Source: Sorghum bicolor (Eukaryota > Streptophyta > Magnoliopsida > Poales > Poaceae). Taken from it: a stretch of DNA of 64,000 nt. Under the pieces are notes generated by a model that was not told where the DNA came from, ran no database searches, and was given only the letters and a program-made list of their open reading frames with translations. Shown here piece by piece: positions 22,655 through 34,747 of this stretch. Position 1 is the stretch's first letter, and each line of letters starts with the position of its first letter. Location: NCBI RefSeq assembly GCF_000003195.3, contig NC_012876.2:5457306-5521305 (forward strand), in the 5' to 3' direction. Made by a program: the position numbers and the translations under genes.

Positions 22655-22816
22655 GTCTGCCACACCCGTCGGGGCTCCGCAACCCCTATCGGGGACGGGG
22701 ACGGGCGAAAGATTGCGCCGATACGGGGGCCGGGGGCGGGGAGCGGGGAAAAATCCAGATATCGGGGACGGGGACGGGGTAGCACTCCCCGCCGGCATGC
22801 CCCCGTTGCCATCTTA
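22655..22816 (+). mobile_element. hAT terminal relic upstream of the FRS gene
   Basis: This GC-rich block contains GGGGACGGGGACGGG repeats like the subterminal regions of the hAT element at 15159. It ends in CCCCGTTGCCATCTTA, an imperfect match to the hAT ends in this window (CCCCGTTGACATTTTGA). No matching left end or 8-bp duplication was found, so it is probably a truncated copy. It lies about 410 bp upstream of the FRS start codon. Confidence 0.5.
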
Positions 22817-23225
22817 GCGCCCAACAGCCAATCAAGGAACCAGAGGTACCGTCTTTCCCCTCCCCAATTCGAGCCTCCTTTCTTGCATTTCGGTCGAATC
22901 CCAGGTCTCACCGAGTCAATTCTCTAGGGTTCTTGCTCCCCATTTCCGCAATTGGAGCCACCTGCTTTTACTTCCTCCTCTGTACTCGCGGAGTTACCAA
23001 AGCTTCAGATTTCTTGCTTCTTGGCGGCAGTTTGGTAGGGGTTGGAGTGCCAGAGCCGGAGCCCGCTGGAAGCTGATTTGGATTGGTTCTTGAATTGGGC
23101 GTGTCGGCCGGCGTCAGTGAGAAGTTTCCATGGTTCTTGGTTTGCTGTTGGAGTGTATGAGATAACACAGGGAAGGAGATTGCGGGAGGGTAACAGAGGT
23201 CGAGGAGCGGGCGGCGGGGCACGGG
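22817..23225 (+). promoter_or_regulatory. Probable promoter/5' UTR of the FRS gene
   Basis: Non-coding, TC-rich near 22860-22990 and then GC-balanced up to the ATG. No clear TATA box. Likely contains the transcription start and leader, but the start site cannot be fixed from sequence. Confidence 0.4.
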
Positions 23226-25760
23226 ATGATGGAGCCCCAGGTGGTGGACCTCGAGGATGACAGCATCAACTTCTGGGCCTCCCTCGGTGTTAGCCCCCAC
23301 GTGGACCAGATGCCACTGCACAACGTCCAGATCGTCGACCATCAAGCTCAGCCACCACTGGCGGCGGCAGTGGCACAGCCGCAGTCCGTCTGCAGGGACC
23401 TCTTCCCGGTGGAGTCGGACGCCTGCCTGGAGCCTCGGCTGGGGATGGAGTTTGAGTCTGGTGAGGCTGCCAAGACGTTCTACATTGCTTATGCTGGCCG
23501 TGTTGGGTTCTCCGTTCGCATTGCCCGGTCACGCAAGTCTAAGTGCAGTGAGTCCATTATCATGCTAAGATTTGTGTGCTCAAGGGAAGGGTTCAGTAAG
23601 GAGAAACGTGTCGTCGCGGCTGCGAAGAAGACAAGGAAGCGCCCTGCCTCCATCAGGGAGGGTTGCAATGCCATGCTTGAGGTGCTCCGCAGAGGTGATA
23701 GCAAGTGGATTGTTACCAAGCTTGTCAAGGAGCACAATCATGAGGTTGGGCTGCCCAGTCGAGTGCAGTATATCGCCATCGAGAGTGATACTGTTGTTGA
23801 CCCTTACATTGGTATGGAATTCGAGTCCCTTGAGTCCGCCAAGACATTCTACTACTCGTATGCCAGCCGTGTGGGGTTTGAAGCTCGTGTACGTCAGTCC
23901 CGCAAGTCGCAAGATGAGTCACTTAAGATGCTGAAGCTTGTGTGCTCTAGGCATCGATACCATTCAGGGCGGGAGAACAATGGAGAGGATACCAAGAGAG
24001 TACGTGCATTGGACCCCTCGAGGGATGGTTGTGATGCATTGTTTGAGATAATTCGGAAGGGAAAAGATACCTGGACGGTCTCCAAACTCATCCTAGAGCA
24101 TACCCATGAGCTGAACCCAGCACCAGCAAGCAAAGTTCACTGTGTTCGGTCACAAGGTGAGGTACTTGTCATTGCAAATAATTTTGCGGACACACGTAAT
24201 CTCCTTCTGAATGGCCAAGATTCTCAGTATCCAAGAGAGATGAGGTATAATGATTTAGGGCCAGAGGATGCTCAAAGCCTATTTGAATACCTTAAGAAGC
24301 GACAGGAAGAGGACCCTTCATTTTTCTATGCTGTGCAGCATGAAATGAATGGGCACAATGCCAATATCTTCTGGGCTGATGCTAAAGCTAGGATGGCTTA
24401 CTACCATTTTGGTGATGCTGTTAGGTTTGAGACAGCATATCGGAAAAACAAGGAGACTATCCCTATCGTCATATTCTCAGGTGTCAATCATCATGTGCAG
24501 CCTGTTGTTTTTGGCTGTGCACTACTTCTTGATGACTCTGAAGCATCATTTACATGGTTGTTTGAGAAATGGCTTGAAGCAATGCACATGGGTCCACCTG
24601 TTTCTTTGCTATCAGAGTTGAACCAAGGAATGACAGCTGCTGTTGCCAAGGTATTACCCAATACCCACCATATTTTCTGTGAAAAGCATATCTTAGACAC
24701 AATGAAGGAGGATCTACATGGTACGTGCCCAGATCCAGAGGCTTTTGTAACTGACCTAAGGAAGTGCATTGATGGGTCCAGAATAGAAGAACTGTTTGAT
24801 TCAGGTTGGAACTCGGTCATCATAAAGCATGAGCTCAGCAACAATGAGCTTTTACAGTCTCTCTATGATATTCGCCAACAATGGGCCCCGGCATACACAA
24901 AAAAGGCATTTTATCCCAGAAACCTGATGCCAACAAAATGTGGAAGTATCGAGAAGGCTATTGAGAAGTACTTTTCGTCCAAGACTGAATTGCGGGTGGC
25001 AGTTTGGCAACTTGGACAGGCAATTTCTAGTTCATTTGAAGCTGAAGTTCAGGCAGATTATTTCACAATGTTTCAAATGCCAGCGTTGAGTACAGCCTCA
25101 CCAGTAGAAAAACAAGGGAGTTCAATATTCACTAGCACAATATTTGCCTTATTTCAGGGGCAGTTTGTTGATTCTTTTGGGTACCATGCAGAGAGACTTG
25201 ATGATGATACAGTACACAAGTATCGTGTCAAGAGATATGAAGGTGATGAGGAGATACATACCGTCTATTTCAATCCCGATCGAAGTACAGTGAATTGTAG
25301 TTGCTGCCTGTTCGAGAGCTGTGGTATCTTGTGCAGGCATGCTCTCCGGATTTTCATTATCGAAGGAGTACGTGATCTTCCAAAGGCTTATATCCTGAAA
25401 CGTTGGACAAAGCATGCAAAAAATATTATCACCTCTGATAACTACACTGATCTGAGGGGAGACCATGAAGATCCTTCAACTGCAAGGTTCAATGATTTGT
25501 GCTGTCATGTGGTAAAATTTGCAAAAGAAGGTTCAAAATCCTCTGAAATCTATGCAGTCGCTAAAGATGCACTATCCAAGGCTTTTGATGAGGTAGTACA
25601 GTCGTCGAAGAACTTTAGAGGGCAGAAAAATCCGCAAAGCTATACAATGTCACTGAAAAGGCCAATCAAGAAGTTTGGTAAGGCCAAAGATTCCTCCGGT
25701 AAAAGCTCAAAGAGGTCAGCATCTAAAAATCCACTCATGGAGAGTGATGATGTTACATGA
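23226..25760 (+). CDS. FAR1-RELATED SEQUENCE (FRS) transcription factor
   Basis: Single-exon gene of 844 codons. It has two tandem FAR1 DNA-binding domains (about 71-175 and 195-297), each beginning GMEFES and carrying the R-VGF and REGC/RDGC signatures. A MULE-type transposase core follows (about 395-490), then a SWIM zinc finger at about 691-705 (CSC ... CRH) and a basic C-terminus (KRPIKKFG, residues 811-818) that could be a nuclear localisation signal. FAR1/FHY3 proteins derive from Mutator-like transposases and act as nuclear transcription regulators in light and developmental pathways. The position of the first catalytic Asp reads FETAY, and the usual TDQ reads SEL, so the DDE active site appears lost, as expected for a domesticated protein. 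The frame is clean and full length. Either of two adjacent Met codons may be the start. The nearest named type is FRS5-like, but I assign no exact orthologue. Confidence 0.93.
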   Translation: MMEPQVVDLEDDSINFWASLGVSPHVDQMPLHNVQIVDHQAQPPLAAAVAQPQSVCRDLFPVESDACLEPRLGMEFESGEAAKTFYIAYAGRVGFSVRIARSRKSKCSESIIMLRFVCSREGFSKEKRVVAAAKKTRKRPASIREGCNAMLEVLRRGDSKWIVTKLVKEHNHEVGLPSRVQYIAIESDTVVDPYIGMEFESLESAKTFYYSYASRVGFEARVRQSRKSQDESLKMLKLVCSRHRYHSGRENNGEDTKRVRALDPSRDGCDALFEIIRKGKDTWTVSKLILEHTHELNPAPASKVHCVRSQGEVLVIANNFADTRNLLLNGQDSQYPREMRYNDLGPEDAQSLFEYLKKRQEEDPSFFYAVQHEMNGHNANIFWADAKARMAYYHFGDAVRFETAYRKNKETIPIVIFSGVNHHVQPVVFGCALLLDDSEASFTWLFEKWLEAMHMGPPVSLLSELNQGMTAAVAKVLPNTHHIFCEKHILDTMKEDLHGTCPDPEAFVTDLRKCIDGSRIEELFDSGWNSVIIKHELSNNELLQSLYDIRQQWAPAYTKKAFYPRNLMPTKCGSIEKAIEKYFSSKTELRVAVWQLGQAISSSFEAEVQADYFTMFQMPALSTASPVEKQGSSIFTSTIFALFQGQFVDSFGYHAERLDDDTVHKYRVKRYEGDEEIHTVYFNPDRSTVNCSCCLFESCGILCRHALRIFIIEGVRDLPKAYILKRWTKHAKNIITSDNYTDLRGDHEDPSTARFNDLCCHVVKFAKEGSKSSEIYAVAKDALSKAFDEVVQSSKNFRGQKNPQSYTMSLKRPIKKFGKAKDSSGKSSKRSASKNPLMESDDVT

Positions 25761-26207
25761 CCATATATCTTGAATCCAGGAACAATGTGATTTATCTGTC
25801 CTACCTTGTGTGTAGCATCATGCAATTTAGTAGTACCAATTAGTGAATTAGATTGTAGCTGGCTGCAGGATTGGCTATTAGCAGATCCAGTGGCTGTAAG
25901 GGTTCTAGTGAACCCCTCACCTCAGAGGTTAATGCTCAAAAGAGTTGTAGAAAGATGCCTTTTTGTGGAAACATTTATAAATACTACTCCTGACAGACCA
26001 CTTTTTATGGGAAACTGTGATCTTAGGTTTCCATGTCTCATTGCAGACCAATGTGATTTTCCTGCATCTGCATGCTAGTTGCAGTTCAATCTTGTTGCTG
26101 CCAGCACGGTAAATATTGGTCTTTATCACCCTGCAAGTGGCAGAACGCACAGTAGTAACAGCTGTGGTAGGATGCTGTATGCTTAGTGGCTATATTTAGC
26201 AGTTAAG
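25761..26207 (+). other. 3' flank / probable 3' UTR of the FRS gene
   Basis: Non-coding sequence after the FRS stop with several short frames and no domain. The polyadenylation site was not determined. Confidence 0.4.
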
Positions 26208-26209
26208 TA

Positions 26210-26450
26210 CTCCCTCTGTTCCAACCTGTAAGTCGTATTGACATTGTCCTAAGTCAAACTTGTCTATCTTTGACCAAGTTGAAAAATATATTAACATCTA
26301 CAATATCAAATGAATCCACTATCGAAATATTATTTCCTGGTGTGTGCAATGAATATAGTTTGATGTAGCAGATGTTTGTGCATTTTTCTATAAACTTGGT
26401 CAAAGTTAGAGAAGTTTGACTTAGGACAAAGCTAAAACGACTTACATTTT
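26210..26450. mobile_element. Stowaway-like MITE with eroded right end
   Basis: The left end CTCCCTCTGTTCC follows a TA. The interior has mirrored TCCTAAGTCAAACTT and AAGTTTGACTTAGGA blocks characteristic of a common grass Stowaway/Tc1-mariner family. The expected right end GGAACAGAGGGAG is replaced by unrelated sequence. The same interior blocks occur in the element at 46000. Confidence 0.75.
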
Positions 26451-26459
26451 TTAACTGAT

Positions 26460-28019
26460 ACAATGATTACATTTAGCAGTTAAACTGATGCAATGGTTGA
26501 GTGGGCCTTGAATTGCATGCATGTATGGCCCATAATAAATACTTTTTCCTTGAGGTTCTCATATTTATAGTCATTCAAATGAAATTTAATGACCTCTTAC
26601 ATAACTATGCTCAAAAAAAGAATGACCTCTTACATAACAATATGTGAACTAAGATCTTGAAGTGTTTCTTTAATTGTTTTTATTCTGCACATATAGGTAG
26701 CTACCAAACTGCTTACAAGGTCACATACCACACAAACATTGTAAGGTATGATGGCACTTGCTCACTGTTTATTTATAACATTGCTTGAAAATGTGTAGCA
26801 GACATTACATTATACATAATCACATGTAGTGGTTAGTATCCTTTGTCCTGAATTCCAATGGTCAATGTTGCAAAACATCATTACTATCACTACCTAATAG
26901 TTACTGAGTCATTCATACCTGAATTGATTGGTGCCTTGGTGGCATGTGCTCCCCCCTCTGCATACCCCATTCTTGGCATCCTCTGTCTAAAAAAGATCCC
27001 ATTCTTGGCATATATCCAATGGTCCTACTCATCTGAAAAAAAGTTCCCTCTGCTTGTCTAACTTAGCTGCATCTCATGGCTTCACAAATGGAACAGCTTC
27101 CTTTTGTCCTCCTGACCTTGGTATGTTGGGCTCTGCTGCCATTTATGCAGCATAGTAGAGCGCAACAATAATAACCAGATTGATGCTACTGAGTCATTCT
27201 CTTCCATTTATGCAGCATAGTTTGGCACATACTAGATTGATGCTATATTGGGTCCCACTGCCAAGTTCAGAGTTATTTAACTGGTCCATGTAGAGCACAA
27301 GTTAATGAGTGTGTTTTTGCAACTTCTGAATTATGTGAATTTGTATTCTAAATTGCAGTCAGTTCTGATAAGTTCCATTATAAAGTACACATGGGGATGA
27401 CCATTCATGCGATGAAGTGAATATACACATGAACTTATGCAGGTCATATATATTCTTGATTCACATTCTTTTGTTAAATTGATATTAAAATTTCTCAATC
27501 TGTGGGGTTGCTTGGTTACACTGCAGTGTACACATAGAATGGTGAAAGAGATGCTTTGTTGAGAGCTATAATCATGTATTTCAGCTGGGCTGAATAGTTT
27601 CCTTTACTTGTGTACCATATTTTGTTATGATGTGCCCTTTCTATGCCCTTTTATATCCACAGCAAATGTGCTTCTAAATGGTTATATAACCTTTTAATAT
27701 TCTGATTAACAGTACTTTACTTTTGGTTTACCAGAATGGTGACTCTTTAGCAGTCATAGCTTAGAGCGATACAATTTACATTATGCAACAATATGAGTTT
27801 GCTTCCTGTATCTTTTTCTTTCATTATTCTGTACTACCATGTTGTGGCTTGCTTTTCAATCCAATTCGTCATTCACTGGACTGGAAGTGTAAAGTTCACT
27901 TTTGGATGAAAGGCCTGGTTGTTGTATTGTCACTGTTCTATCTTCTAAAAAATGGTTCTTTCACACTGCATGTACTTTATTACTGTTCTAAGTTTGGAAC
28001 TGCAGACAAATCCATTCTT
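26460..28019. other. Intergenic DNA, no recognised feature
   Basis: AT-rich, with short frames only. Near 26690-26750 and 27060-27240 there are weak repeats of local phrases (GAATGACCTCTTACATAAC twice near 26590-26640; CATTTATGCAGCATAGT twice near 27140-27220). Confidence 0.4.
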
Positions 28020-28021
28020 GA

Positions 28022-28551
28022 GGCCTTGTTTTGGATTGGTCTAAACCCTGCCTATCTACGTGGATTGTTACGGACTATGGAACGTAGGGGGTAGGAGTGG
28101 GAGATTGGAGGTCGGGGTTTGAAGGCACGGCGTCGTACGGGCGGCGCCGTGCTTGACTTCTGGGCGGAACAACGAAACAGAGAACAGAGGGGGTGCAGGG
28201 TAACCCGCCAGGGGCAAGAGAAAGAGATTAGATCTCAATCCCTGACTATCTCATTCCAACAGTAGTGTTCCATACTTATACAAGAATCTCAACAAACCCA
28301 AATCTCACTTAACCAAATATCTAGCTAATCAAACGACTTCCTAAACTTTAGGATCCTATGAACTGAAATAGCCCAGGGCGACTGCTGGCCCAGGCCGTGG
28401 TGACCGGTGACCGCGTACCAGCCCCTCAGCCCTGATGCCTGTGCTGGTACGTGTTCCCGGTCATGACATGGATGCACAGGGAATTTGAACTAAATTCCCA
28501 GCATCCATGTGGATTGCAGGATTGGATCGGTATGCAGCATCCAAACAGGCC
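28022..28551. mobile_element. Tourist-like MITE interrupted by other sequence
   Basis: Outer ends GGCCTTGTTTTGGAT and GCATCCAAACAGGCC pair as imperfect inverted repeats. The left flank is TGA; the right flank is TAA after one extra C. The interior (about 28095-28440) has a different, GC-richer composition and looks like a separate insertion of unknown type. Borders of the inner piece were not resolved. Confidence 0.4.
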
Positions 28552-28559
28552 CTAACGTT

Positions 28560-31500
28560 GATGTCAGGGCTGCATAGTGGGCTTTCCTATGTTTTTTTTA
28601 AACAGATTTCCTTTGTCTGCAAACTGTTAAACATATTTTTGAAGACTACATGGGGTCAATGTTTCTCATGACTTCTCATTCTTGTTCCCTCTATCATTTC
28701 CCTGACATTTCTGTGCCACTGTAATTTGTTTACCACTTAGTCACCCTGCATTCATAACCTAATCAAGATAATAGTCGCATCTTCCACTACTGCTATATTT
28801 ACTGTGTGTTATCTATCATTTTTTACCAGTGGTTGCTGTGGCAACACCCTTAGTTTGAGTCTTTGTTTCTTGAGTGAAAATTTTATTAGGCTTTCAATGA
28901 CCAAGAACTTAAGATTTTAAGCCCCTAACTTTATTGCAGTGGCATATCTGTATTTTAGAGTCTTGTCAATTCTACGAGTTTTCTCCTTTAAGTTTTGCAT
29001 TATATCTTAAAAGAAATTAAAGCTGCCTGTTTTTATTTTGTGTTCAGGCATCAAACATCAACACATACATGTGTATGAATGTCAGTTCACACTGCACATG
29101 GGCCAATTGAGCTCCTTTTGAAATGTCTTGATCTTCCTTATAGGTAGTTTCTTCTGCTCACTTGGACATCTTTGTAGAGTCTAGCACTTGCTTATTCCTA
29201 GTTAGTTTTAGGGGCACCTTTATTTCCACTCACTTTGAGAAGCAGTCAAAATTTTCTCCTAGTCTTGGAATGAGTTTAACACCACATACAACAGCTCAGT
29301 TGATGGTGAGACGTGTGCTGAATGCTGGAATGAGGCCTTCACATTGGTTTTGCTCCAATGGTACTCTACAAATGATGTAATTCTTATACTGTCGGTCAGT
29401 TTCTTCCTCTCACTGTTTTGGTACCTGTGCATAGCTAAAGCCGAAGACGATGTGCCAATGCTGTGTTCTCTTTTTTCTGTTTGACAGGATGCTAGCACCG
29501 AAAGTGTTCAGTAGCAACTGCATGCCATATTTCAAGTTGGCAGCAGGCTGAAAGAACAAAGAGCTTTTTGTTCACTTCAGTTTCTTTGAGATCCTTCTTT
29601 TTGTGAGGGAGTTTCCGAAGATCCTGTCAGCATGAGCTTTGACATGCTTTCAGCTGGAGGTCACTCTTTCTGTGTGTCGTCTTGTCAATGTAAACATGTT
29701 GTTACAGTACTGAGCAAAACAAAAAGATGAGTGGAGTCATCAAACATTTCCCCCATTACAGAAGCAAGTGTGATGAAAAGGTGACACCTCTTGTGACACA
29801 TGTCCTCACAGTTCACAGCAGATCTGATTCGGTGGCTGTATCTTGTAGGGTGCTGTTAGACATGTTCCTTGGGGGCAAGAAGCTCAGTTGAACCTTTCTG
29901 GAACAGCTCCACGCATGAACATCACGACGCAACATGGTCAGTGTACAGTGGATGATAAGTAAGAGCACGCACAGAAAGAGAAGGACCACTGGAGCAGCGT
30001 GCCAAGATCTGTCGAGATAGAAAGCAAGAACATGTGTGCACAGACACGGCACAAGATCTAGCTCGAGAAGCGAGCTGCGATCGCCGCCGACTGTCGGCAT
30101 GCTGACCACTGTGGCATCTTACCTGAGAACAGGATACGAATGGGAGGAGGAGGGGAAGGACCACCTTTCCTCCATCAAAGAATGCAAGGTGGGTGCATCA
30201 GTGACCACTGATCAGGCATGTGCAACCTGCATCAGGCTCTCCTCGTTTGGCTGGGTGTGCGTGCAAAAGAGAGGTGGTGATGTTGGTGGTGGGTTTTCAG
30301 TTGCAAATTGCAGTGTTTGGTGACAGTCGTGCGTGCTGTTGCAAGTGTCATGCTCAGAATGGGAGCTTTCAGTAAGTCCAGGCTCCTCCTTTGGTGCTTC
30401 CAGTCCCAGGCAGACGTGTCCCAGCAGCGGTCATCTCCTCCCTGCTCATGTCTCCATCCGCCCGCTGATCATCCCCACCAAACCCGACGCCTCCGCCGGC
30501 CCACGGTCTCGCCGCGCGGCCGAGATAGGGACGGATGTGTGCTGTGTGTTGTCGCCGGCGTGGAGCATGTGGCCGAACTGATAGAGCACTTGGCTGGCTT
30601 GCCATTGGCCGCCGGTGGCCATGGGTGCATGCCTGGGTTTCTTTAACCTCCCTAGCATCATCGGTTCTCGCTCACGGCTTTTCTTGCCTTGCTGAGTTCA
30701 TCACCTGCATAATGCAGGACACATACATGGCCGCTGTATGTAGCTTGCTTAGTTCCCTCCCTCCCCAATTATCATTCTAATGTCAAACCTTTCTTATCCT
30801 GCGGCTGGATAATTGAGTGTGCATCACTTGGATAATATTGTAATTAGCTGTTGCATCCCCTTTACTTGACTCAATGTGGACCAAGTGAGTTCTCTTTGCT
30901 CTTCTTTCTATACCATAGGATGATGCAGAGGTGGACCAGTTGATCCAACCTAGTCATGTTCTATAGTATATATATATGCTTAAACTGAAGTGAATGAATG
31001 CTTCTTTCCATGTACTACCTTATCTATGCCGAGTTATAAACAGTGTTTAATGTTAGTGGTGACTATATAAAGTGAAAAGAATTGGGCTGTGCACTAGATT
31101 ATGAAGTGAAAATCGACGCCAAATCGCGAGAAATACTCTGGTGATCCGTGTGTCCCATAGTTTTCATAGCGATTGATCTAGTGCCCAAACCAAAAGTGAT
31201 CTGAAATCGCCTCCCCTGTACCAAAGCAAGTTCTGCTTGTATCACGGCTACTAAGTTTGGTTGTGATACGCAACATCGCGAAAAGCGAATTCGCCTCCCT
31301 TGAATTGATATCTTAGCTCTTCTTTTGGAGGCTCATCATCAACTTGAATGACATCTTAGCTTTGCTCATATTATACACACATATAAAATCAGCTCGTGGG
31401 GTGAGCAGATGGTGATGCTCACTCGAGTAAAGGCCGGCAAAGCTGCCGCGGATGAAGAGATCAGTGTAGGAGTTCGATGCAACTAGCCTAGTTGGCATTG

Positions 31501-34140
31501 GGCCTCACCCTTCAAAGTATTCCCAGAACTAACTTAATGATTTCATCACCCATATATATAATGCATTCTCAAGTGACAGTGCTTTCTTGTGAACAACAAG
31601 TACATGCTATATATAAAAACGTTAAACTTGATATGCGGCCAAATCAAGGCCAAGTCCTCCTTGCTAAAACAAGATTCTGGCCAGTGTTTTTCTATTGTGT
31701 TGTGTGTTGCATTGTAGCATCGTCATCCATCACTGGTTCTGAATCCCAACGCAAGAGAGCCTTTGGAAAGGGGGACAAAAAAGAAGGCAGTGGCATTGTT
31801 CCTGGCTTGGCTACAAGTGCAAGCGAGGAGCTATGTGCTAACCCAGTTATTACTAAACTCCAAAGGTGAATTTACGAAAGCATGATGCATCATGTCCTGT
31901 CGTGCTCATTCAACCGCACATGTCATCTCGATAGGATTGAGTTACAACTTTCAGAAAAGATAGGATCGTGTTAGAACCATCTTCATAAAAATCAGGAAAA
32001 ATGAAAACGATGGTTTGGCCATCCATTAGAGCAACTCCAACATTCTTTAATAGATCATTAGCTAAATCTTTGACTATTCCAACTCCTATAAAAGAGTAGG
32101 GAGGAAATTTGCATCGTATCTCTAACCGTTTCTAATAATTTTGCTCCTGTGTTCAACTCGGCCTCTTCCACCGACCACCAACATTTCTTCTTCCATTGTG
32201 TCGACACATAGACTTCCATGGCTGACTATGTCAGACCAACGGCCATAATAGGCACCCTAAGAATCTCCAAAGCGAAATCTCAATTGCCTGACGACTCAGT
32301 ACTCTCGTATATGAAAATAGTGGTCAGATAATCAATTCTGATGAACCTCCTAGGCAGAGACAATGGCAGAACTCTTCCATGGCCGATTATTACTGTCCAT
32401 CGCCGACATCCTCACACCAAATATCATTAGAGACTGTAGCAAGAGGTTTTGTATTCTCTAAAACACTTATCAACTTTATCTCACGTCTCAATTGCAATTT
32501 CGATTATTTAACAATTAGCAAATGATTTTTTTCGAAACACATATGAAACTTTTGTTGTGGCATACCCTCTCTATTAAAATCCTAGGTCCGCCAACTAATA
32601 GCCACAGCTGTTCTCGACTTGTCTTAGACGTCATTGTTGGTCTTCTCTGTGTCGCACTTTTCTCCAAATATTTCATGACCCTCTCCGATGTGATGTTCGT
32701 AAGCAAGATAACATTAGGTAGCAAAAAACTCTGAAATGTATCGCTTAAGAACGAGCTCACCTCTAAATTTAATTGTTGCATAGCTTAAATTATTAGACCT
32801 TGCATAACAGTTGGAGGATAAGTGAGTGCATCCAAAAGAGTGATGTCCTCATCAGTTCTTCTGTCCTCATATATATGGACCTTTAAGATTAATTGAAATT
32901 ATTTTGAATATTATGTGGGTCAAGCTCAAGCCCAATTATCCTAACACGATAGCTTACATAGAACATAAAAAGCATCATACTACGTAAGACAACCTAGACA
33001 GTGTGCCATTTTTTCGCCACACAAACAAGTAAACATTGCTCAACACCTGCACACACATATATAGGCCAAGTCAGTCAACGTCCCATGACTTGTAGGAATC
33101 AAGGCAATCAACACTTGTGAAACAAGAGATCCATACATGCTTTGATTCAAGGCATGTATAAGTGTATTCTCGTTGCATCCATCGGTCACAATTATCTAAA
33201 AAAAATACATCGGTCACATTCAGGTCTTCCATGTATGTTTCTTTGTGAAGGTTACCCATGTAAATATAATTAGGTATATATATTTTAAAACAATGGTAGA
33301 AGTTCTGCCACTCAATTAAGACGAATGAGTTTATGTACAAGAAAATATTTAGATATATAGCATCAACTGCATTCAAGCATGTGTCTTTCATGTATTATTT
33401 GATTACATGAATGCATCATGTGACCGATGTCAAATGTAGCGTACAAATTCCCTTTACATCAAGAAACAAGAGAACTTTGCAAATTGCAAGTATTCCTAGC
33501 TCAGTGGAGTAGTAGTAGCTGTCCAAGAAAGGTAATGGTGGTTTAAGTGATGGAGGCAACAAAGACAGAGAATAGGTATCAATGTGGTCATGCTGTGGAA
33601 GGATCTATATTGCTCGTTCCAATTAGTATGCTATGGATATTATAGCTCATCACTAATCATACTAAATATATGGATTAAAGAGAAAGAAGGCAACGACTTT
33701 GCTGGCACTATCTAGATTGCACAAATCTGAGAGATCCTTGAGAATCCTTTGCGAATTTTGAAAGAAGAGGTGTGGGCGTTGTGTTTTTGTTCTTATTTTC
33801 TGGGTGGGGGCCTGGCATGCATTGCGTTGAAGCTATCATATTCGTTTGGAAAAGACAACAAATGGTCTACTGTTTATTACCATTCCTTGTCCTAACCAAA
33901 TTTTGACTGATTATGATAGTCTATAGTACAGTTTTGCAAATGGTTTTCTAGGTTTCTAAGTTTTTTTTGCAAAAGTGTCTATCACACGTTTTTCTAGGTT
34001 TCTAAATAATACTCCCTCTAGCCCATTTTACCTGGCGTGAGAGCCCGCGGGTACTGCAGGTACCAAGGAGAATACAGGGACATACGAATTGCATTAACTG
34101 GATGTTGCGATCAGCACCGCGCCGCCGGCCACGAGTCGGC
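28560..34140. other. 5.6-kb intergenic stretch, no gene defended
   Basis: No frame with a recognisable domain. Features noted: a strong acceptor-like TTTGACAG at 29487 followed by a short open stretch, which could be a 3' exon of an unknown or UTR-intron-bearing plus-strand transcript. Also a GC-rich patch near 30400-30640, a degraded MITE start GAGCAACTCCAACA at 32031, and an isolated Stowaway-type terminus (CTCCCTCTAG) at 34013. The frame at 31492-31869 (125 codons) has one hydrophobic helix but no known family. Confidence 0.4.
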
Positions 34141-34144
34141 CTTA

Positions 34145-34535
34145 GGCCAGTCTCAATATATATAGTTTTATAGCACAGTTACCAAAACTATAAACTAGTT
34201 AACCGAGGTACAAGAGTTTTATGAAGATGAAACTCCTCTCTCATCTGATGAAACTCCTTCATTTAATGACTCTGCCAAGTCAGCAATTTTGCTTATGTGG
34301 CACCTTATTTAATATGTATGACACTCCCATGAAACATGCATTGAGACTGGCCTGGGGTTTCATTAGAGTTTCATGCACATTAAATATGCTGATGTGGCAC
34401 TATATTAATGAAGAAAGAGATGATAAGAGTTTCATGGGAGTAGAGAGAGTTTCATCCCCATGAAACTTCTATGCACTGTTTCCAAAATATTAATGTGTTG
34501 GAAACTGTGTCATGAAACTCCCATTGAGGATGGCC
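34145..34535. mobile_element. TTA-targeting MITE, chain member 1 (possibly composite)
   Basis: Begins GGCCAGTCTCAAT and ends ATTGAGGATGGCC, flanked by TTA at 34142-34144 and 34536-34538. An internal ATTGAGACTGGCC at 34341-34353 makes the first 209 bp a complete unit by itself. The remainder is a related unit in opposite orientation, so this may be two fused elements. Repeated GTTTCATG/CATGAAAC motifs run throughout. Confidence 0.75.
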
Positions 34536-34538
34536 TTA

Positions 34539-34744
34539 GGGCACTCACAATGCAGACTCTATCATAGAGTCTAAAGTTATTTATTATCTCGAACAATGTG
34601 GACTTGGAGTCTAAATAAGACTTGGAGTCTTATTTTTTCTACATCTTTGTTCAATAAATATGCTGCCACATCAGCAAAATACCATAAATAATATGTAGTT
34701 AATTGTCTTGGACTCTGTGATAGAGTCTTGCATTGTGAGTGCTC
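34539..34744. mobile_element. TTA-targeting MITE, chain member 2
   Basis: Element of 206 bp with ends GGGCACTCACAATGCAGACT and its near mirror TTGCATTGTGAGTGCTC. TTA lies at 34536-34538 and 34745-34747. A different family from its two neighbours. Confidence 0.85.
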
Positions 34745-34747
34745 TTA

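Noticed and set aside
31492..31869. 125-codon plus-strand frame with one hydrophobic segment
   Set aside because: No recognisable family, no promoter evidence, AT-rich surroundings.
34013..34022. Isolated Stowaway-like terminus CTCCCTCTAG
   Set aside because: No opposite end found at a plausible distance, so not called as an element.
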